Below, one piece after another: positions 53,705-61,811 of a stretch of 64,000 nt of DNA (position 1 is the stretch's first letter; every line of letters begins with the position of its first letter). The DNA is taken from positions 1 to 64,000 of the forward strand of contig NZ_JAJQQS010000024.1 in NCBI RefSeq assembly GCF_021228125.1, given 5' to 3'. Source of the DNA: Streptomyces albireticuli (GTDB lineage Bacteria; Actinomycetota; Actinomycetes; Streptomycetales; Streptomycetaceae). The notes beneath the pieces are model-generated. The model was not told the DNA's origin, made no database searches, and saw only the letters and a program-made list of their open reading frames with translations. Made by a program: the position numbers and the translations under genes.

Positions 53705-54502
53705 ATGCCCGAGATATCCGCACTGTGGTCGCCCGCGCCCGCAGACGCCACCGCATGGCTGGCACATCTGTCCGGCGACGACGGCCTCACCGGCTACCTC
53801 GTGCCGGGCCTGCCCGACGCGGCCTGGGTGCTCAACGCGATGTACGAGCGCGAGGAAGGCCCCGGCACCGTGTCGCACCACGCGGCGCGCCGGGCGGCGC
53901 TGGCGGACGGCAGCGCCGAACCCCTGGTCGCCGGGGGCCTCGACCTCGACGGCGAGGGCCTGCTCACCACCGGCGGCGGCCTGGGATGGGCGCGGCACCC
54001 CGGGCCCGGCTGGCGGCGCCTGCGCTGGGCCGAGCTCGCCCGGCGAGGCGGTGAACCGGTCGTACGCGAAGGGATGCTGCCCTCCTACCGCAGCGCCCCG
54101 GACGCGACGGCGGAGGACGGCAGCTGGCTCGTGGGCGTCGAGCCGCCGACGGAGGGCAGCCTGGACCGTGAGTCCTGGGACCGCCTGACCGCCCTCCTCG
54201 CCGAGCACAGCCCGGCCGGCCCCGACACCCCGTGCCTGGCCTACTACAACCCGATGGTGATGCGTGCCGTCGAGTACGACTCCCGCCACGTCCTGGCGGG
54301 CCGGCTCGGGGACGCGCGGGCCCTCGCCGGCCTCGACGACCCGGACTTCAGCCCGTCCAACCTCTGGGCCGCGGACGGTTCCTGGGTCGTCTGCACCGAC
54401 TACGACCTGTGGGCCACCAAGGTCGCCGGCCCCACGTCCCTGGTCGGTGCGGTGCTCGCCGACACGGAGCTCGAAGCCGTCCGCCTGCCCTGGGCGGGCT
54501 GA
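53705..54502 (+). CDS. Hypothetical protein, 265 residues
   Basis: ATG 53705 starts a soluble, acidic protein (MPEISALWSPAPADATAWLA). Recognisable stretches are MYEREEGPGTVSHHAARRAA, GWRRLRWAELARRGG and a C-terminal DFSPSNLWAADGSWVVCTDY-DLWATKV block with strand character and several Trp residues. I recall similar Streptomyces hypotheticals but no function. Codon use fits real coding sequence throughout, and no partner gene overlaps it. Confidence 0.8.
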   Translation: MPEISALWSPAPADATAWLAHLSGDDGLTGYLVPGLPDAAWVLNAMYEREEGPGTVSHHAARRAALADGSAEPLVAGGLDLDGEGLLTTGGGLGWARHPGPGWRRLRWAELARRGGEPVVREGMLPSYRSAPDATAEDGSWLVGVEPPTEGSLDRESWDRLTALLAEHSPAGPDTPCLAYYNPMVMRAVEYDSRHVLAGRLGDARALAGLDDPDFSPSNLWAADGSWVVCTDYDLWATKVAGPTSLVGAVLADTELEAVRLPWAG

Positions 54503-54767
54503 CCCCCGGCCCCGGCGGCCCGCGCGCGAGAGGCCCTCACGCGGGTCCTCGCGCGTGTCCTCAGGCGTGGCTCTCCGGCCACCCGGCGCCCTGGCCGTCG
54601 CTCCGGCCTTCTGCTCCGCTGCCGTCCCGGCCGGACGGCCCGTGCGCGACGGGAGGGGGCGTGGTCCGGATGGAGCAGGCGGCGGGCCCGCGGGCGGCGG
54701 GTGTGCCAGCTTGGCGGGGGTGAACCGCGGCCGCGGGCTCGTACGGACCAGAGGGGCGCTGAACGCC

Positions 54768-55100
54768 ATGCACGAAGCGCGGAAGGCGCACGAAGCGCAC
54801 GAGGCGCACGAGGCGCACAAGATGCACGAGGTGCACGAGGCGTTCGGGCGACGGACCCCGCCCGTCCCGGTGCCGCCCGAACCCACCCCGTCACCCGGCC
54901 CCCGCCCGGGCCCCGCACCGGCCCCGCGCCCGGGCCCCGGCCACCCGGATCCCGTCACGCCGCGACCGCCGCGGCCCGAACCCGGACAGCCACCGCCCCC
55001 GCCCCCGCCGGGCCCCGACCCCTGGCCCGAACCCACCCCGGTACCCGGCCCCGTCCCTCGCCCCGAACCCGCCACCCGTCACCCGCTCCGGGGCACGGGA
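54768..55100 (+). CDS. Doubtful proline-rich frame with His-Glu-Ala repeats
   Basis: From ATG 54768 the frame reads MHEARKAHEAHEAHEAHKMH and then an almost pure Pro/Gly/Arg tail. The 9-base repeat at 54779-54841 explains the HEA pattern. There is no clear ribosome site, and a terminator at 55101-55135 lies inside the open frame, which actually runs to 55397. I list it because similar Pro-rich small proteins occur in Streptomyces, but it may be non-coding. Confidence 0.3.
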
Positions 55101-55135
55101 AAGGGCCGCTCCCGCACAAGCCGGGGGCGGCCCTT
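55101..55135. terminator. Hairpin with AAGGGCCGC/GCGGCCCTT arms
   Basis: AAGGGCCGC (55101-55109) and GCGGCCCTT (55127-55135) pair exactly; the loop contains a second CCCG/CGGG pairing. Base composition changes sharply after it, from Pro-coding GC repeats to a less GC-rich region. Confidence 0.75.
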
Positions 55136-55265
55136 CGCGTGGGTCACGAGCCAACGTGAGGTCCACGAAGTCCCTGTTCAGCTGTGGTTGGAGCCAGGAG
55201 CGGCGCAGGCGACGTCCAGATCGTGGCAGCAAACCCGGGTGCCGACAAGTGAAAGTGGGCCACAA

Positions 55266-55397
55266 ATGGATGAATATGCGGGCCGCACCCTCCAGGTCGG
55301 CAAAAACCATCGCGGCACGATCACAGCGGAAAGAGTCGGGTCCACCGTGGCGGAGTTCATGTCGAAAGTCGGCAAGCCCATGGGCGGGTATCACTGA
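55266..55397 (+). CDS. Candidate 43-residue protein
   Basis: ATG 55266 starts MDEYAGRTLQVGKNHRGTIT and ends VAEFMSKVGKPMGGYH. Residue composition is balanced and codon choice is mixed (TAT, AAA, AGA), unlike the surrounding GC-extreme DNA. No strong ribosome site is visible. It lies downstream of a terminator and about 490 bases before an XRE regulator. It may be a small gene of foreign origin or chance. Confidence 0.35.
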   Translation: MDEYAGRTLQVGKNHRGTITAERVGSTVAEFMSKVGKPMGGYH

Positions 55398-55615
55398 AAG
55401 TGATCAGATATGCCATGACTCCCGGGGGCCTCCGAGTGGGACGTGCATGAATAAACGCGCCGGATACGGCGGTGCGGCCGTGCGCACAGTGGCACGATTC
55501 TGAGCGTCGCGGCGTGGCGGAGCCAAACGCCCCCGCGCGCAGCCCGGTTGGAGCCAGTCCCACGGGCGCGGGCCGCCTCGCCGGCCCGCGCAGCAGAGCA
55601 GAAAGGCGTCACCTC

Positions 55616-55873
55616 ATGCCCGCCCTCACCGCCGCACGCCCCGGCCCGCCCCGCCGCCTGGGCGTCCCGGAGGCAGTCGTCCTCATCGTCGTCATCGTCC
55701 TGGCCGCGCTCCTCGCCGCCCACGGCGGCACCGTGACCCGCGCCCCCGCCATCCTCGGCCTCCTGTGCGGCGCGGGCCTGGCCGGGGCGCTCGTCCTGCG
55801 CTGCTCGACCGGTACGGCGCCCGGGCGCCTCCTGCGGTCCGCGGGCGTGCTCGCCGGCGCCGCGCAGGGCTGA
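55616..55873 (+). CDS. Small membrane protein with two spans
   Basis: ATG 55616 after AAAGG gives 85 residues. A short basic lead (MPALTAARPGPPRRLGVPEA) precedes span 1 (VVLIVVIVLAALLAAHGG) and span 2 (AILGLLCGAGLAGALVL); the tail is cytoplasmic in character. Located 13 bases before the XRE regulator on the same strand, so the two are probably cotranscribed. Function unknown. Confidence 0.7.
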   Translation: MPALTAARPGPPRRLGVPEAVVLIVVIVLAALLAAHGGTVTRAPAILGLLCGAGLAGALVLRCSTGTAPGRLLRSAGVLAGAAQG

Positions 55874-55886
55874 AGGGGGGACAGCG

Positions 55887-56750
55887 ATGCAGCAGCCCCG
55901 GGGCAGGCCGATGAGGGACATCTCGGCACCCCAGTGCGTCGTAGGCGAGCTGGCCGGCCTCTTGCGCGACAGCCGCAGGAGAACCGGCCTCTCACGAGCG
56001 GACCTCGCGCAGAAGATCGGCCGCTCCCTGTCGACCATCCAGCGCGCCGAGGCCGGGGAAACCCCGCCCGGCCTCGCCGTCATCCAGGGATACACCCGCA
56101 TCTGCGGACTCGACTCCGCCGAGGTCGACAAACAGTGGAGAGCGGCCCGCCGGAGCCTGCAGGGCTACGCGCGCCGCACCCTCACCCAGGCACCACGCCT
56201 GAACCTGATACGCAACGACCACGAACTCGGCGCCGCGCTGGTGAGGGTATGGGAGGAGAACGACGAACCCTCGGCGCGGGCCATGGCGCGCCGCGCCGAA
56301 CAGCGCTACCTCTCCACCAGGGAATTCGCCCTGCTGTCGAAGAACACCGCCTGGCGCATCACCAAACGCAGGACGCTGCCCAGCTCGGAGGCGACCTTGA
56401 AGGCGTACCTCTTCGCGTGCGACGTCCCCGAGCGGTATTTCGACGAATGGGTCCACTCCTGGCGCCGGGTCCGTGAGCGCAGGAAACAGGAAGCGGCGCA
56501 GCGGGAAGTGGCCGCCGTCGCCGAGGAGCGCGAAAGGAACAGGTACACCGGCAGTGAAGCCAGGGCGTACATGAGAGCGGTCGGTCTCCTCCCCACGGAG
56601 AGGTACCCCGGAGCGACCGCCCCCTGGGCCGCGCGGTGCGTGCGCTGCGAAGAGCTCAGCCGCCACCGGCTCGCCAGCGTCGTCGCCGGCCAGGGCTGCC
56701 GCGTGTGCTCCCAGTACGAGCACGAGGGCGCGGCGGACCAGCCGCTGTGA
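55887..56750 (+). CDS. Two-HTH XRE regulator with C-terminal zinc knuckle
   Basis: ATG 55887 gives 287 residues. The N-terminal XRE helix-turn-helix reads LRDSRRRTGLSRADLAQKIG and RSLSTIQRAEAGETPP. A second HTH-like block (EFALLSKNTAWRITKRRTLP ... LKAYLFACDVPERYFDEW) follows at about 145-185, then a charged coiled coil (VRERRKQEAAQREVAAVAEE) and a zinc knuckle RCVRCEELSRHRLASVVAGQ with a second Cys pair CRVC. The combination suggests a DNA-binding protein that senses or needs zinc. The small membrane protein just upstream may be its partner. Confidence 0.85.
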   Translation: MQQPRGRPMRDISAPQCVVGELAGLLRDSRRRTGLSRADLAQKIGRSLSTIQRAEAGETPPGLAVIQGYTRICGLDSAEVDKQWRAARRSLQGYARRTLTQAPRLNLIRNDHELGAALVRVWEENDEPSARAMARRAEQRYLSTREFALLSKNTAWRITKRRTLPSSEATLKAYLFACDVPERYFDEWVHSWRRVRERRKQEAAQREVAAVAEERERNRYTGSEARAYMRAVGLLPTERYPGATAPWAARCVRCEELSRHRLASVVAGQGCRVCSQYEHEGAADQPL

Positions 56751-56768
56751 CGAGGCGGGAACCGCTGG

Positions 56769-56858
56769 CCGGGCCTCCTCCGCCGGCCGGGCCTCCTCCG
56801 CCGGCCGGGCTTCCTCCGCCGGCCGGGCTTCCTCCGCCGGCCGGGCTTCCTCCGCCGG
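56769..56858. repeat. Five 18-bp tandem repeats after the XRE gene
   Basis: CCGGGCCTCCTCCGCCGG appears twice and CCGGGCTTCCTCCGCCGG three times, head to tail. The block lies between two convergent genes, starts 18 bases after the XRE stop, and each unit can fold on itself (CCGG...CCGG), so the array may act as a composite terminator. Confidence 0.9.
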
Positions 56859-56892
56859 CCGGGCGGCCCGGCCCGGCCCACCCCAGGGGAGG

Positions 56893-57234
56893 TCAGTCCG
56901 CCTGGCAGACGGCGTAGACCGTGAGGTTGATGGTGTACGGGCCCGCGGCGACGGCGGTCCAGCCTCTGCCGTCGGGGGCGGGATAGCTGTCCTTCCCGTC
57001 CCCGTTGCTCTGCCAGCCGCCGCCGGTGGCGTGCTTGCCCGGCGGGCAGACGGCCGTGGCCTGGGCGGTGTTGTGCTTGCTGGCGGTGGCGGTGACGATG
57101 TCCGGCTTGAGCTCCGCCCGGGCGGAGGCGGACGACGCGGCGAACCACACCCCGCCGGAAGCGGCCAGCGCGGCCGCACCGGCGGTGAGCGCCAGATGCC
57201 GGCGGGTGAAGCGGAAGCGGGTGGCTGACGTCAT
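56893..57234 (-). CDS. Small exported protein with Tat-like signal
   Basis: ATG 57234 gives 113 residues. The N-terminus MTSATRFRFTRRHLALTAGA has a twin-arginine (TRRHLAL) before a hydrophobic stretch ending SASA, so Tat export is possible. The mature part (ELKPDIVTATASKHNTAQAT) has two Cys (AVCPPG and YAVCQAD) and a GGGWQSNGDGKDSYPAPDGR stretch. Similar small exported proteins are frequent in Streptomyces; function unknown. Confidence 0.78.
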   Translation of the reverse strand: MTSATRFRFTRRHLALTAGAAALAASGGVWFAASSASARAELKPDIVTATASKHNTAQATAVCPPGKHATGGGWQSNGDGKDSYPAPDGRGWTAVAAGPYTINLTVYAVCQAD

Positions 57235-57624
57235 GGCCGTGTTCCCTCCGTGGCGGGGTGCGAGGCGGGGGTGCGTGCGCTCCCCGCCGGACCACTGTGC
57301 TCGACGGGCCGCGGCCATCAACGCGCCGGCGGACAACCAGGCTGATGCTTTGTCAGCTCGGCGGCCGAACGGACAACGGCCGAACCGGGAGAGACCTCGG
57401 CCGCGCCGGCCGAGGAGAGGGCGTACGGCCCCGGCGGGTCCCGCCAGGGGGCTGCCCGCCGGGCTGCGGCAGTGGGCCGAACGGCGCACCGGGGGAGTGG
57501 GAAGGCGGGCACCCGGGTACCGGTTCCGCACTGATCGGCAGGCCGGCCGGGGCGTAAAGGACAGGGCGTACGGCCAAGGAGTACGGCCAGGGTGTACGGC
57601 CCGGACGGGTGAGCGAGGTGGTCG
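57235..57624. other. Divergent intergenic region
   Basis: 390 bases between the Tat-type protein (minus) and the lipoprotein operon (plus). It is GC-rich, with TACGGCC words repeated near 57420-57430 and 57560-57605 (GTACGGCCA in three places). No gene is supported. Confidence 0.4.
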
Positions 57625-58032
57625 GTGACCGGCCGGTGGATCGGCGTGGTGCTCGCGGCGGCCGCCGTCTGCGCGGCGAGCGGGTGCGCGGCCGTCTCCG
57701 AACGCCGCGACGCGGCCACCGCGGCCACCGCACACTTCGAGAAGGCCCTGCGAGCCCGCCGGTACGCGGCGGCGTGCGCCGTACTGGCCCCCACCACACG
57801 CGAGGAACTGGCCCGGTCGGCCCGCGTCACCTGCGAGGAAGCCATGGGCCAGGAGGAAGTGCCCGCGGGCGGCGCGGTGCGCCACGTGGACGTCTACGGC
57901 AACCAGGCCCGCGCCGTCCTGACGCGGGACACCGTGTTCCTGTCGCGCTTCCCCGGCGGCTGGAAGGTCACCGCGGCCGGCTGCCAGGAGCGCCCGGAGA
58001 AGCCGTACAGGTGCGGGATCAAGGGCGGGTGA
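57625..58032 (+). CDS. Lipoprotein, first gene of the DUF6766 operon
   Basis: GTG 57625 gives 135 residues with a lipobox ASGC (Cys about 21) after VTGRWIGVVLAAAAVCA. The mature domain starts with a helix (ATAATAHFEKALRARRYAAA), contains two pairs of Cys and ends TAAGCQERPEKPYRCGIKGG. The helix-then-strands layout (VDVYGNQARAVLTRDTVFLS, GGWKVTAAGC) is that of small NTF2-like lipoproteins. Followed after 5 bases by a micro-protein and then DUF6766. Confidence 0.82.
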   Translation: MTGRWIGVVLAAAAVCAASGCAAVSERRDAATAATAHFEKALRARRYAAACAVLAPTTREELARSARVTCEEAMGQEEVPAGGAVRHVDVYGNQARAVLTRDTVFLSRFPGGWKVTAAGCQERPEKPYRCGIKGG

Positions 58033-58037
58033 GGGGC

Positions 58038-58121
58038 ATGCGGGTGATGTTCTTCGGCGTCCTGCTGGTCCTCGTCTGCGGCCTGGCGTACTTCACGGCG
58101 CTGGGGCTGATGCACCGGTGA
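58038..58121 (+). CDS. 27-residue single-span membrane micro-protein
   Basis: ATG 58038 after GAGGGG gives MRVMFFGVLLVLVCGLAYFT followed by ALGLMHR and TGA. It is one hydrophobic helix with a basic end on each side. Its stop overlaps the DUF6766 start (GTGA), so translation of the two is coupled. It may be a small subunit or assembly factor of the DUF6766 membrane protein. Too short for family assignment. Confidence 0.6.
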   Translation: MRVMFFGVLLVLVCGLAYFTALGLMHR

Positions 58122-58843
58122 GCCGGCCCGGCCGTCCCGCGGGGGAAGGGGCTCCGCGCACCGAACCGCCCCGGAGCTTCCTGCGCGACAACGGCCTCGG
58201 CCTGGCCTTCGGGGCCGGATTCCTGCTCACCCTGCTGGGCCAGGCGCTCGCCGGGCACGCCGAGTTCAACGGTCAGCTCCTCGACGAGGGCCTGGCCCCC
58301 GTCGGCCTCGGCGGCTATGTGACCTCCTCGGACTTCGCCGTCGACGTCACCGAGAACTGGCAGTCGGAGTACCTTCAGTTCTTCCTCTTCGTCTTCGTCA
58401 CCGTATGGCTGGTGCAGCGCGGCTCCCCGGAGTCCAAGGCCCCGCACAAGGCCGGCACCGAGTCGGACGAGGAGCAGATGGTCGGCGCGTACGCCGCGGA
58501 GGACTCGCCTCGCTGGGCCCGGGCCCGCGGCTGGCGCCGGAGCGTCTACGCCCGCTCGCTGGGCCTGGTCATGGGCGCGGTGTTCCTGCTGTCCTGGCTG
58601 GCCCAGTCCATCACCGGCGCGGCGGCGCACAACGAGCGGCAGCTGAGGGAACTGCAGGCCCCCGACAGCTGGGGCGCGTACCTGCTGCTGCCGGATTTCT
58701 GGGACCGCACCCTGCAGAACTGGCAGTCCGAACTGCTCGCCGTCGCCTCCATGGCGGTCCTGTCCGTCTACCTGCGCCAGCGGGGCTCACCGGAGTCCAA
58801 GCCCGTGGGCGCGGCCCACACCTCCACCGGCGTCGAAGGCTGA
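58118..58843 (+). CDS. DUF6766 membrane protein
   Basis: GTG 58118 gives 241 residues. Two similar halves each contain a span, a loop with ENWQSEYLQFFLFVFVTVWL or QNWQSELLAVASMAVLSVYL, and the ending QRGSPESK. The repeat SSDFAVDVTENWQSE / LPDFWDRTLQNWQSE shows an internal duplication. This is the DUF6766 pattern, common in Streptomyces and Deinococcus-like bacteria and of unknown role. About four membrane spans. Last gene of the operon. Confidence 0.9.
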   Translation: MSRPGRPAGEGAPRTEPPRSFLRDNGLGLAFGAGFLLTLLGQALAGHAEFNGQLLDEGLAPVGLGGYVTSSDFAVDVTENWQSEYLQFFLFVFVTVWLVQRGSPESKAPHKAGTESDEEQMVGAYAAEDSPRWARARGWRRSVYARSLGLVMGAVFLLSWLAQSITGAAAHNERQLRELQAPDSWGAYLLLPDFWDRTLQNWQSELLAVASMAVLSVYLRQRGSPESKPVGAAHTSTGVEG

Positions 58844-58846
58844 CGA

Positions 58847-58876
58847 GGCCGGGCCCGCCGGACGGCGGGCCCGGCC
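58847..58876. terminator. Perfect 13-bp stem, bidirectional terminator
   Basis: GGCCGGGCCCGCC (58847-58859) and GGCGGGCCCGGCC (58864-58876) flank GGAC. It lies between the convergent DUF6766 and methyltransferase genes, and serves both. Confidence 0.9.
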
Positions 58877-58895
58877 CTTACCCGCCGGCGGCCGG

Positions 58896-59777
58896 TCAGA
58901 CGCGGTCGGCCGCGATCAGGACGTACTGGAAGGAGCCGTCCTTGTAAGACTGGATGAACGCCTCTTCGATGCCGGTGACCAGGGAGGACGTGGCCCGCAG
59001 CTCCCAGTAGGGCAGGGCCGCCGGCGTCAGGTCGATGACGGCCTGCGGGACGAGGCGGTTGTCGGCCATGGCGCGCAGGTACTCCCGGCGGGAGTGGATG
59101 TTGCATTCGAAGTGCGCGTTGATCTGGGAGATCCGCTTGGAGGGCTGGCCGTAACGCGGGTTCCAGCAGCCGGTGATGGTCACGTAGCGGCCGCCGACCG
59201 CCAGGACGCGCGCGTGCTCGGCGAAGAGGTCGTGCAGGTCGACGTACATGCTCGACTCGTTGTTCCAGGAGGCCGCGGCCTGCCCGGTCTCCAGGTGCGT
59301 GCTGAGCATGTTGCGGACGCGGGCGTGGACGTGGTCCTCGATGCCCAGTTCGCCGGCGCGCCGGTTGGCGAAGTCGGCCTGCTTGGCCGACAGGGTGACG
59401 CCTTCGACGTGGCATCCGAAGCGCTGGTGGGCCATGACCATCGAGCCGCCGCGGCCGCAGCCGGCGTCCAAAAGCGTGTCCTCGCGCCGTACGGTGCCGA
59501 GGTGGTCCAGGAGGAGTTCGGCCTGCGCCGATTCCAGGCGGTGGAGCTCGGCGATCAGCTTCTTCTCGTATTCGCTGTCCTCGGGGTCGCCGAGGGCGGC
59601 GTGATCGACGTCGCCGATGCCGTAGTGGTGGTGGTAGAGGCCGTCGACGTCACCGAGACGCAGGTTCACGGGCCTGGCCTCGTGGTCCCAGTAACGGGCG
59701 ATGTCCCCCTGGTAGGGCGTCGCCGGGGCGGGGACGAACGCGGGGGCGGCGGGAGCGACAGAGTGGGTGCTGGACAC
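58896..59777 (-). CDS. Geranyl diphosphate 2-C-methyltransferase
   Basis: This 293-residue SAM-dependent enzyme of 2-methylisoborneol synthesis adds a methyl to C2 of geranyl diphosphate. GTG 59777 follows AAGGACGG. The family-specific opening is DIARYWDHEARPVNLRLGDV then DGLYHHHYGIGDVDHAALGD; the SAM motif LLDAGCGRGGSMVMA lies near residue 103 and EGVTLSAKQADFANRRAGEL follows. The C-terminal SFQYVLIAADRV is normal. It is 15 bases downstream of the cyclase that uses its product, so both are one operon. Confidence 0.96.
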   Translation of the reverse strand: MSSTHSVAPAAPAFVPAPATPYQGDIARYWDHEARPVNLRLGDVDGLYHHHYGIGDVDHAALGDPEDSEYEKKLIAELHRLESAQAELLLDHLGTVRREDTLLDAGCGRGGSMVMAHQRFGCHVEGVTLSAKQADFANRRAGELGIEDHVHARVRNMLSTHLETGQAAASWNNESSMYVDLHDLFAEHARVLAVGGRYVTITGCWNPRYGQPSKRISQINAHFECNIHSRREYLRAMADNRLVPQAVIDLTPAALPYWELRATSSLVTGIEEAFIQSYKDGSFQYVLIAADRV

Positions 59778-59792
59778 GGATATGTACCGTCC

Positions 59793-61118
59793 TTACCAGA
59801 AATCGGGCAGACTGTAGCGGTAGGTGTTGGTCTGGTGCCAGTAGTGGTTGCCGTCGACCCACACGGCCACTCCCCGCAGGAAGCGCAGCACGCTCGGGAC
59901 GGGGCAGTCGGCGGCCACGGCGGCGGCTTCGGCCTCGAAGCGGTGCATGAGGTCGTTGTGGACCTCGACCGCCTTCAGGTAGGCCTCCCTCTCGGAGAGG
60001 CCCTCACGTTCGGCGATCACCACGGGCAGGTTCAAGTGCCGCCCGGGGCTGGCGAGTTCCTTGGTGTAGGAGTAGAGGTCGTTGACGAGGGTGGTGGCGT
60101 TCCCGGCGAGCGCGATGACCCGCTGCATGTCGGGCCGCGCGTGGAGGTCCGCCGGCAGCTCGTAGCCGCCGACGGTGTCGGTGAGGGTGGGGCAGGGGCG
60201 GAAGTTGTTGAACTGCCGCATCGCCAGGTACTCCCACACCTCCGGGACGTAGTCGGTCTGGGCCCAGGCCGCCTCGGCGAGGTACCCCATGTGCAGCCGG
60301 GCCATGTCGTGCCGGAACCGGTCCGCCTGCGACGGGCCGGCCCCCTGGACCAGGTACTCCATCGCGGAGCGGTAGGCGCGCCGCGGCGCGTCCGCGTGGA
60401 GCGACCGCGCCCACGCCGGCTCGTACTCCTGCGTGGTGTGGAGGGCGTCGAGAGCGGTGTGCGCGAGCAGCAGGCGCCCGCCGAGGCCGACGGGGGAGCC
60501 GCCGTGATCCTCGCAGTAGCAGTCGTCGACCGCGTTCTCGGCGACCATCAGCCGCGTGGCGATCATCAGGTGCTCGACGGTGGGGGCGTCCGGGTGGCAG
60601 GCCACCATGTAGCGCCCCACGGAGAAGCCGTCGAACTGGTCCTCCCACTCCTCGGGATACAGCTCGACCTCGTCCAGCGCCCACGCCTTGATCCTGCGGC
60701 TGACCTCCTCCGTCCGTACGGGGTCGGGCTCGGCGACGGGGTGGTGGTAGAGGCCCGGGATCGGATTGCCCGCCTCACCCGCCTCACCCGTCTCGCCCGC
60801 CTTGTCCGCCGCCGGTGCCCCGTCCGCCGCCGGTGTCCCGGGCACCTCGGGCGCGGGCGGCTCCTCACGCCGGGCCAGGTGCAGGCCCGCCGTGCCCAGA
60901 CCGCTGGGGCCGCGCAGGATCAGCTCCACGGCGGGGCTCGGCCGCCCCGCCGCGGCGGCGCCTTCCCGCGCGTGCCCGTCACCCGGCCCGGCGTGAGGTC
61001 CGGCGTGAGGTCCGGCTACGGCCCCCGCGCCGGGGAGGTGGGCGGCGGGGGCGGGGATGAAGGGCAGGGCGGTGGCCGACAGGCTCGACGGCAGGGGGGA
61101 AGGCCTGGGATCGGGCAT
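59793..61118 (-). CDS. 2-methylisoborneol synthase (terpene cyclase)
   Basis: ATG 61118 after AAGGAG gives 441 residues. A disordered Pro/Ala/Gly lead of about 110 residues, usual in this enzyme, precedes the class I terpene cyclase fold. The Asp-rich metal motif is DDCYCEDHGG (about 197) and the NSE/DTE-type motif is NDLYSYTKE (about 341); the end NTYRYSLPDFW has the RY pair. It converts 2-methylgeranyl diphosphate into 2-methylisoborneol. The cyclic-nucleotide-binding protein gene that precedes this pair in many streptomycetes is not present upstream. Inside the lead, PHAGPHAGPG and GEAGEAGN are small repeats. Confidence 0.96.
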   Translation of the reverse strand: MPDPRPSPLPSSLSATALPFIPAPAAHLPGAGAVAGPHAGPHAGPGDGHAREGAAAAGRPSPAVELILRGPSGLGTAGLHLARREEPPAPEVPGTPAADGAPAADKAGETGEAGEAGNPIPGLYHHPVAEPDPVRTEEVSRRIKAWALDEVELYPEEWEDQFDGFSVGRYMVACHPDAPTVEHLMIATRLMVAENAVDDCYCEDHGGSPVGLGGRLLLAHTALDALHTTQEYEPAWARSLHADAPRRAYRSAMEYLVQGAGPSQADRFRHDMARLHMGYLAEAAWAQTDYVPEVWEYLAMRQFNNFRPCPTLTDTVGGYELPADLHARPDMQRVIALAGNATTLVNDLYSYTKELASPGRHLNLPVVIAEREGLSEREAYLKAVEVHNDLMHRFEAEAAAVAADCPVPSVLRFLRGVAVWVDGNHYWHQTNTYRYSLPDFW

Positions 61119-61811
61119 CCGTAGCTCCTTGACTCCTTGGTGATGAGGGTGGGCTGTCCCGCCACCGCGGGCACGTCCGGCCGAACGCGCACGGCTCCGG
61201 GCCGGCGCGCACGGCTCCGGGATGTCACGGCCGTCGCGCGGGTCCCCGGCCGGGCGTGCCCGCGGTGGCGGGCCCGCGGGCGGCCGGCGTGCCGGGGCGG
61301 GACCGCCCACGCGGCCGCGGCCGCCGCGCCCGTGGGCCGGTGCCGACGTTCATCGGGGTGAGCTCTCCTTCGTGAGGACGGTGAGCGGCGTACGCACGCG
61401 TCACCGGCGAAAGAGGAAAAAGTGGGAGAATGCCCGGGAATCCGTCCAGATCCTGCACTGGGGAACAGTAACGGCCTTACGCCCAGCCACCCCTGAAAAA
61501 CCATAAATATTACCTCGATGCAGTGACCTTTCCTCGCACCGTGTTTGCCCGGGCGACCGACAGCATCCGGCCCCGGTCGAAAACACGCCCGACAGATGAC
61601 CCCGCGGACCCCCCTCCCGCGCGGCATCACCGGCCGGGGACCGGCCCGCCGCAACCCGCGAACGCCGCGCCGCACCGCCGCGCCGCACCGCCGCGCCGCA
61701 CCGCCGCGCCGCACCGCACCGCCGCGCCGCGCGACGGCCGGAACGCGGGGGAGCGGGGCATCGGTAGAACGACCGATGCGCCGGAAAGATCTTGGAACCT
61801 ACCGTGGCCGC
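61119..61811. other. Divergent region between the methylisoborneol operon and a GNAT gene
   Basis: 693 bases. Bases 61405-61560 are much less GC-rich than the surroundings (GAGGAAAAAGTGGGAGAATG, CCATAAATATTACCTCGATG) and probably hold the operon promoter. Bases 61663-61730 are a 13-base tandem repeat. The last 60 bases (GATCTTGGAACCTACCGTGG) should hold the GNAT promoter. No further gene is supported. Confidence 0.5.
61663..61714. repeat. Four perfect 13-bp tandem repeats
   Basis: CGCCGCGCCGCAC is repeated four times without change, followed by a broken fifth copy up to 61730. The unit is not a multiple of three and lies outside genes. Confidence 0.95.

Noticed and set aside
54561..54836. 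Minus-strand frame MHLVHLVRLVRLVRF as a hydrophobic peptide gene
   Set aside because: It is the complement of the 9-base HEA repeat and has no ribosome site.
55178..55381. 67-residue minus-strand frame MGLPTFDMNSATVDPTLSAV
   Set aside because: Antisense to the 43-residue candidate; no start signal, and the plus frame has a cleaner end.
55992..57179. 395-residue minus frame with AEEARP repeats
   Set aside because: The repeat is the 18-base intergenic array read in a shadow frame across the XRE gene.
61545..61811. N-terminal extension of the GNAT protein from 61545
   Set aside because: Adds an Arg/Pro-rich stretch made by the 13-base repeat; the GNAT fold starts at ATG 61812.
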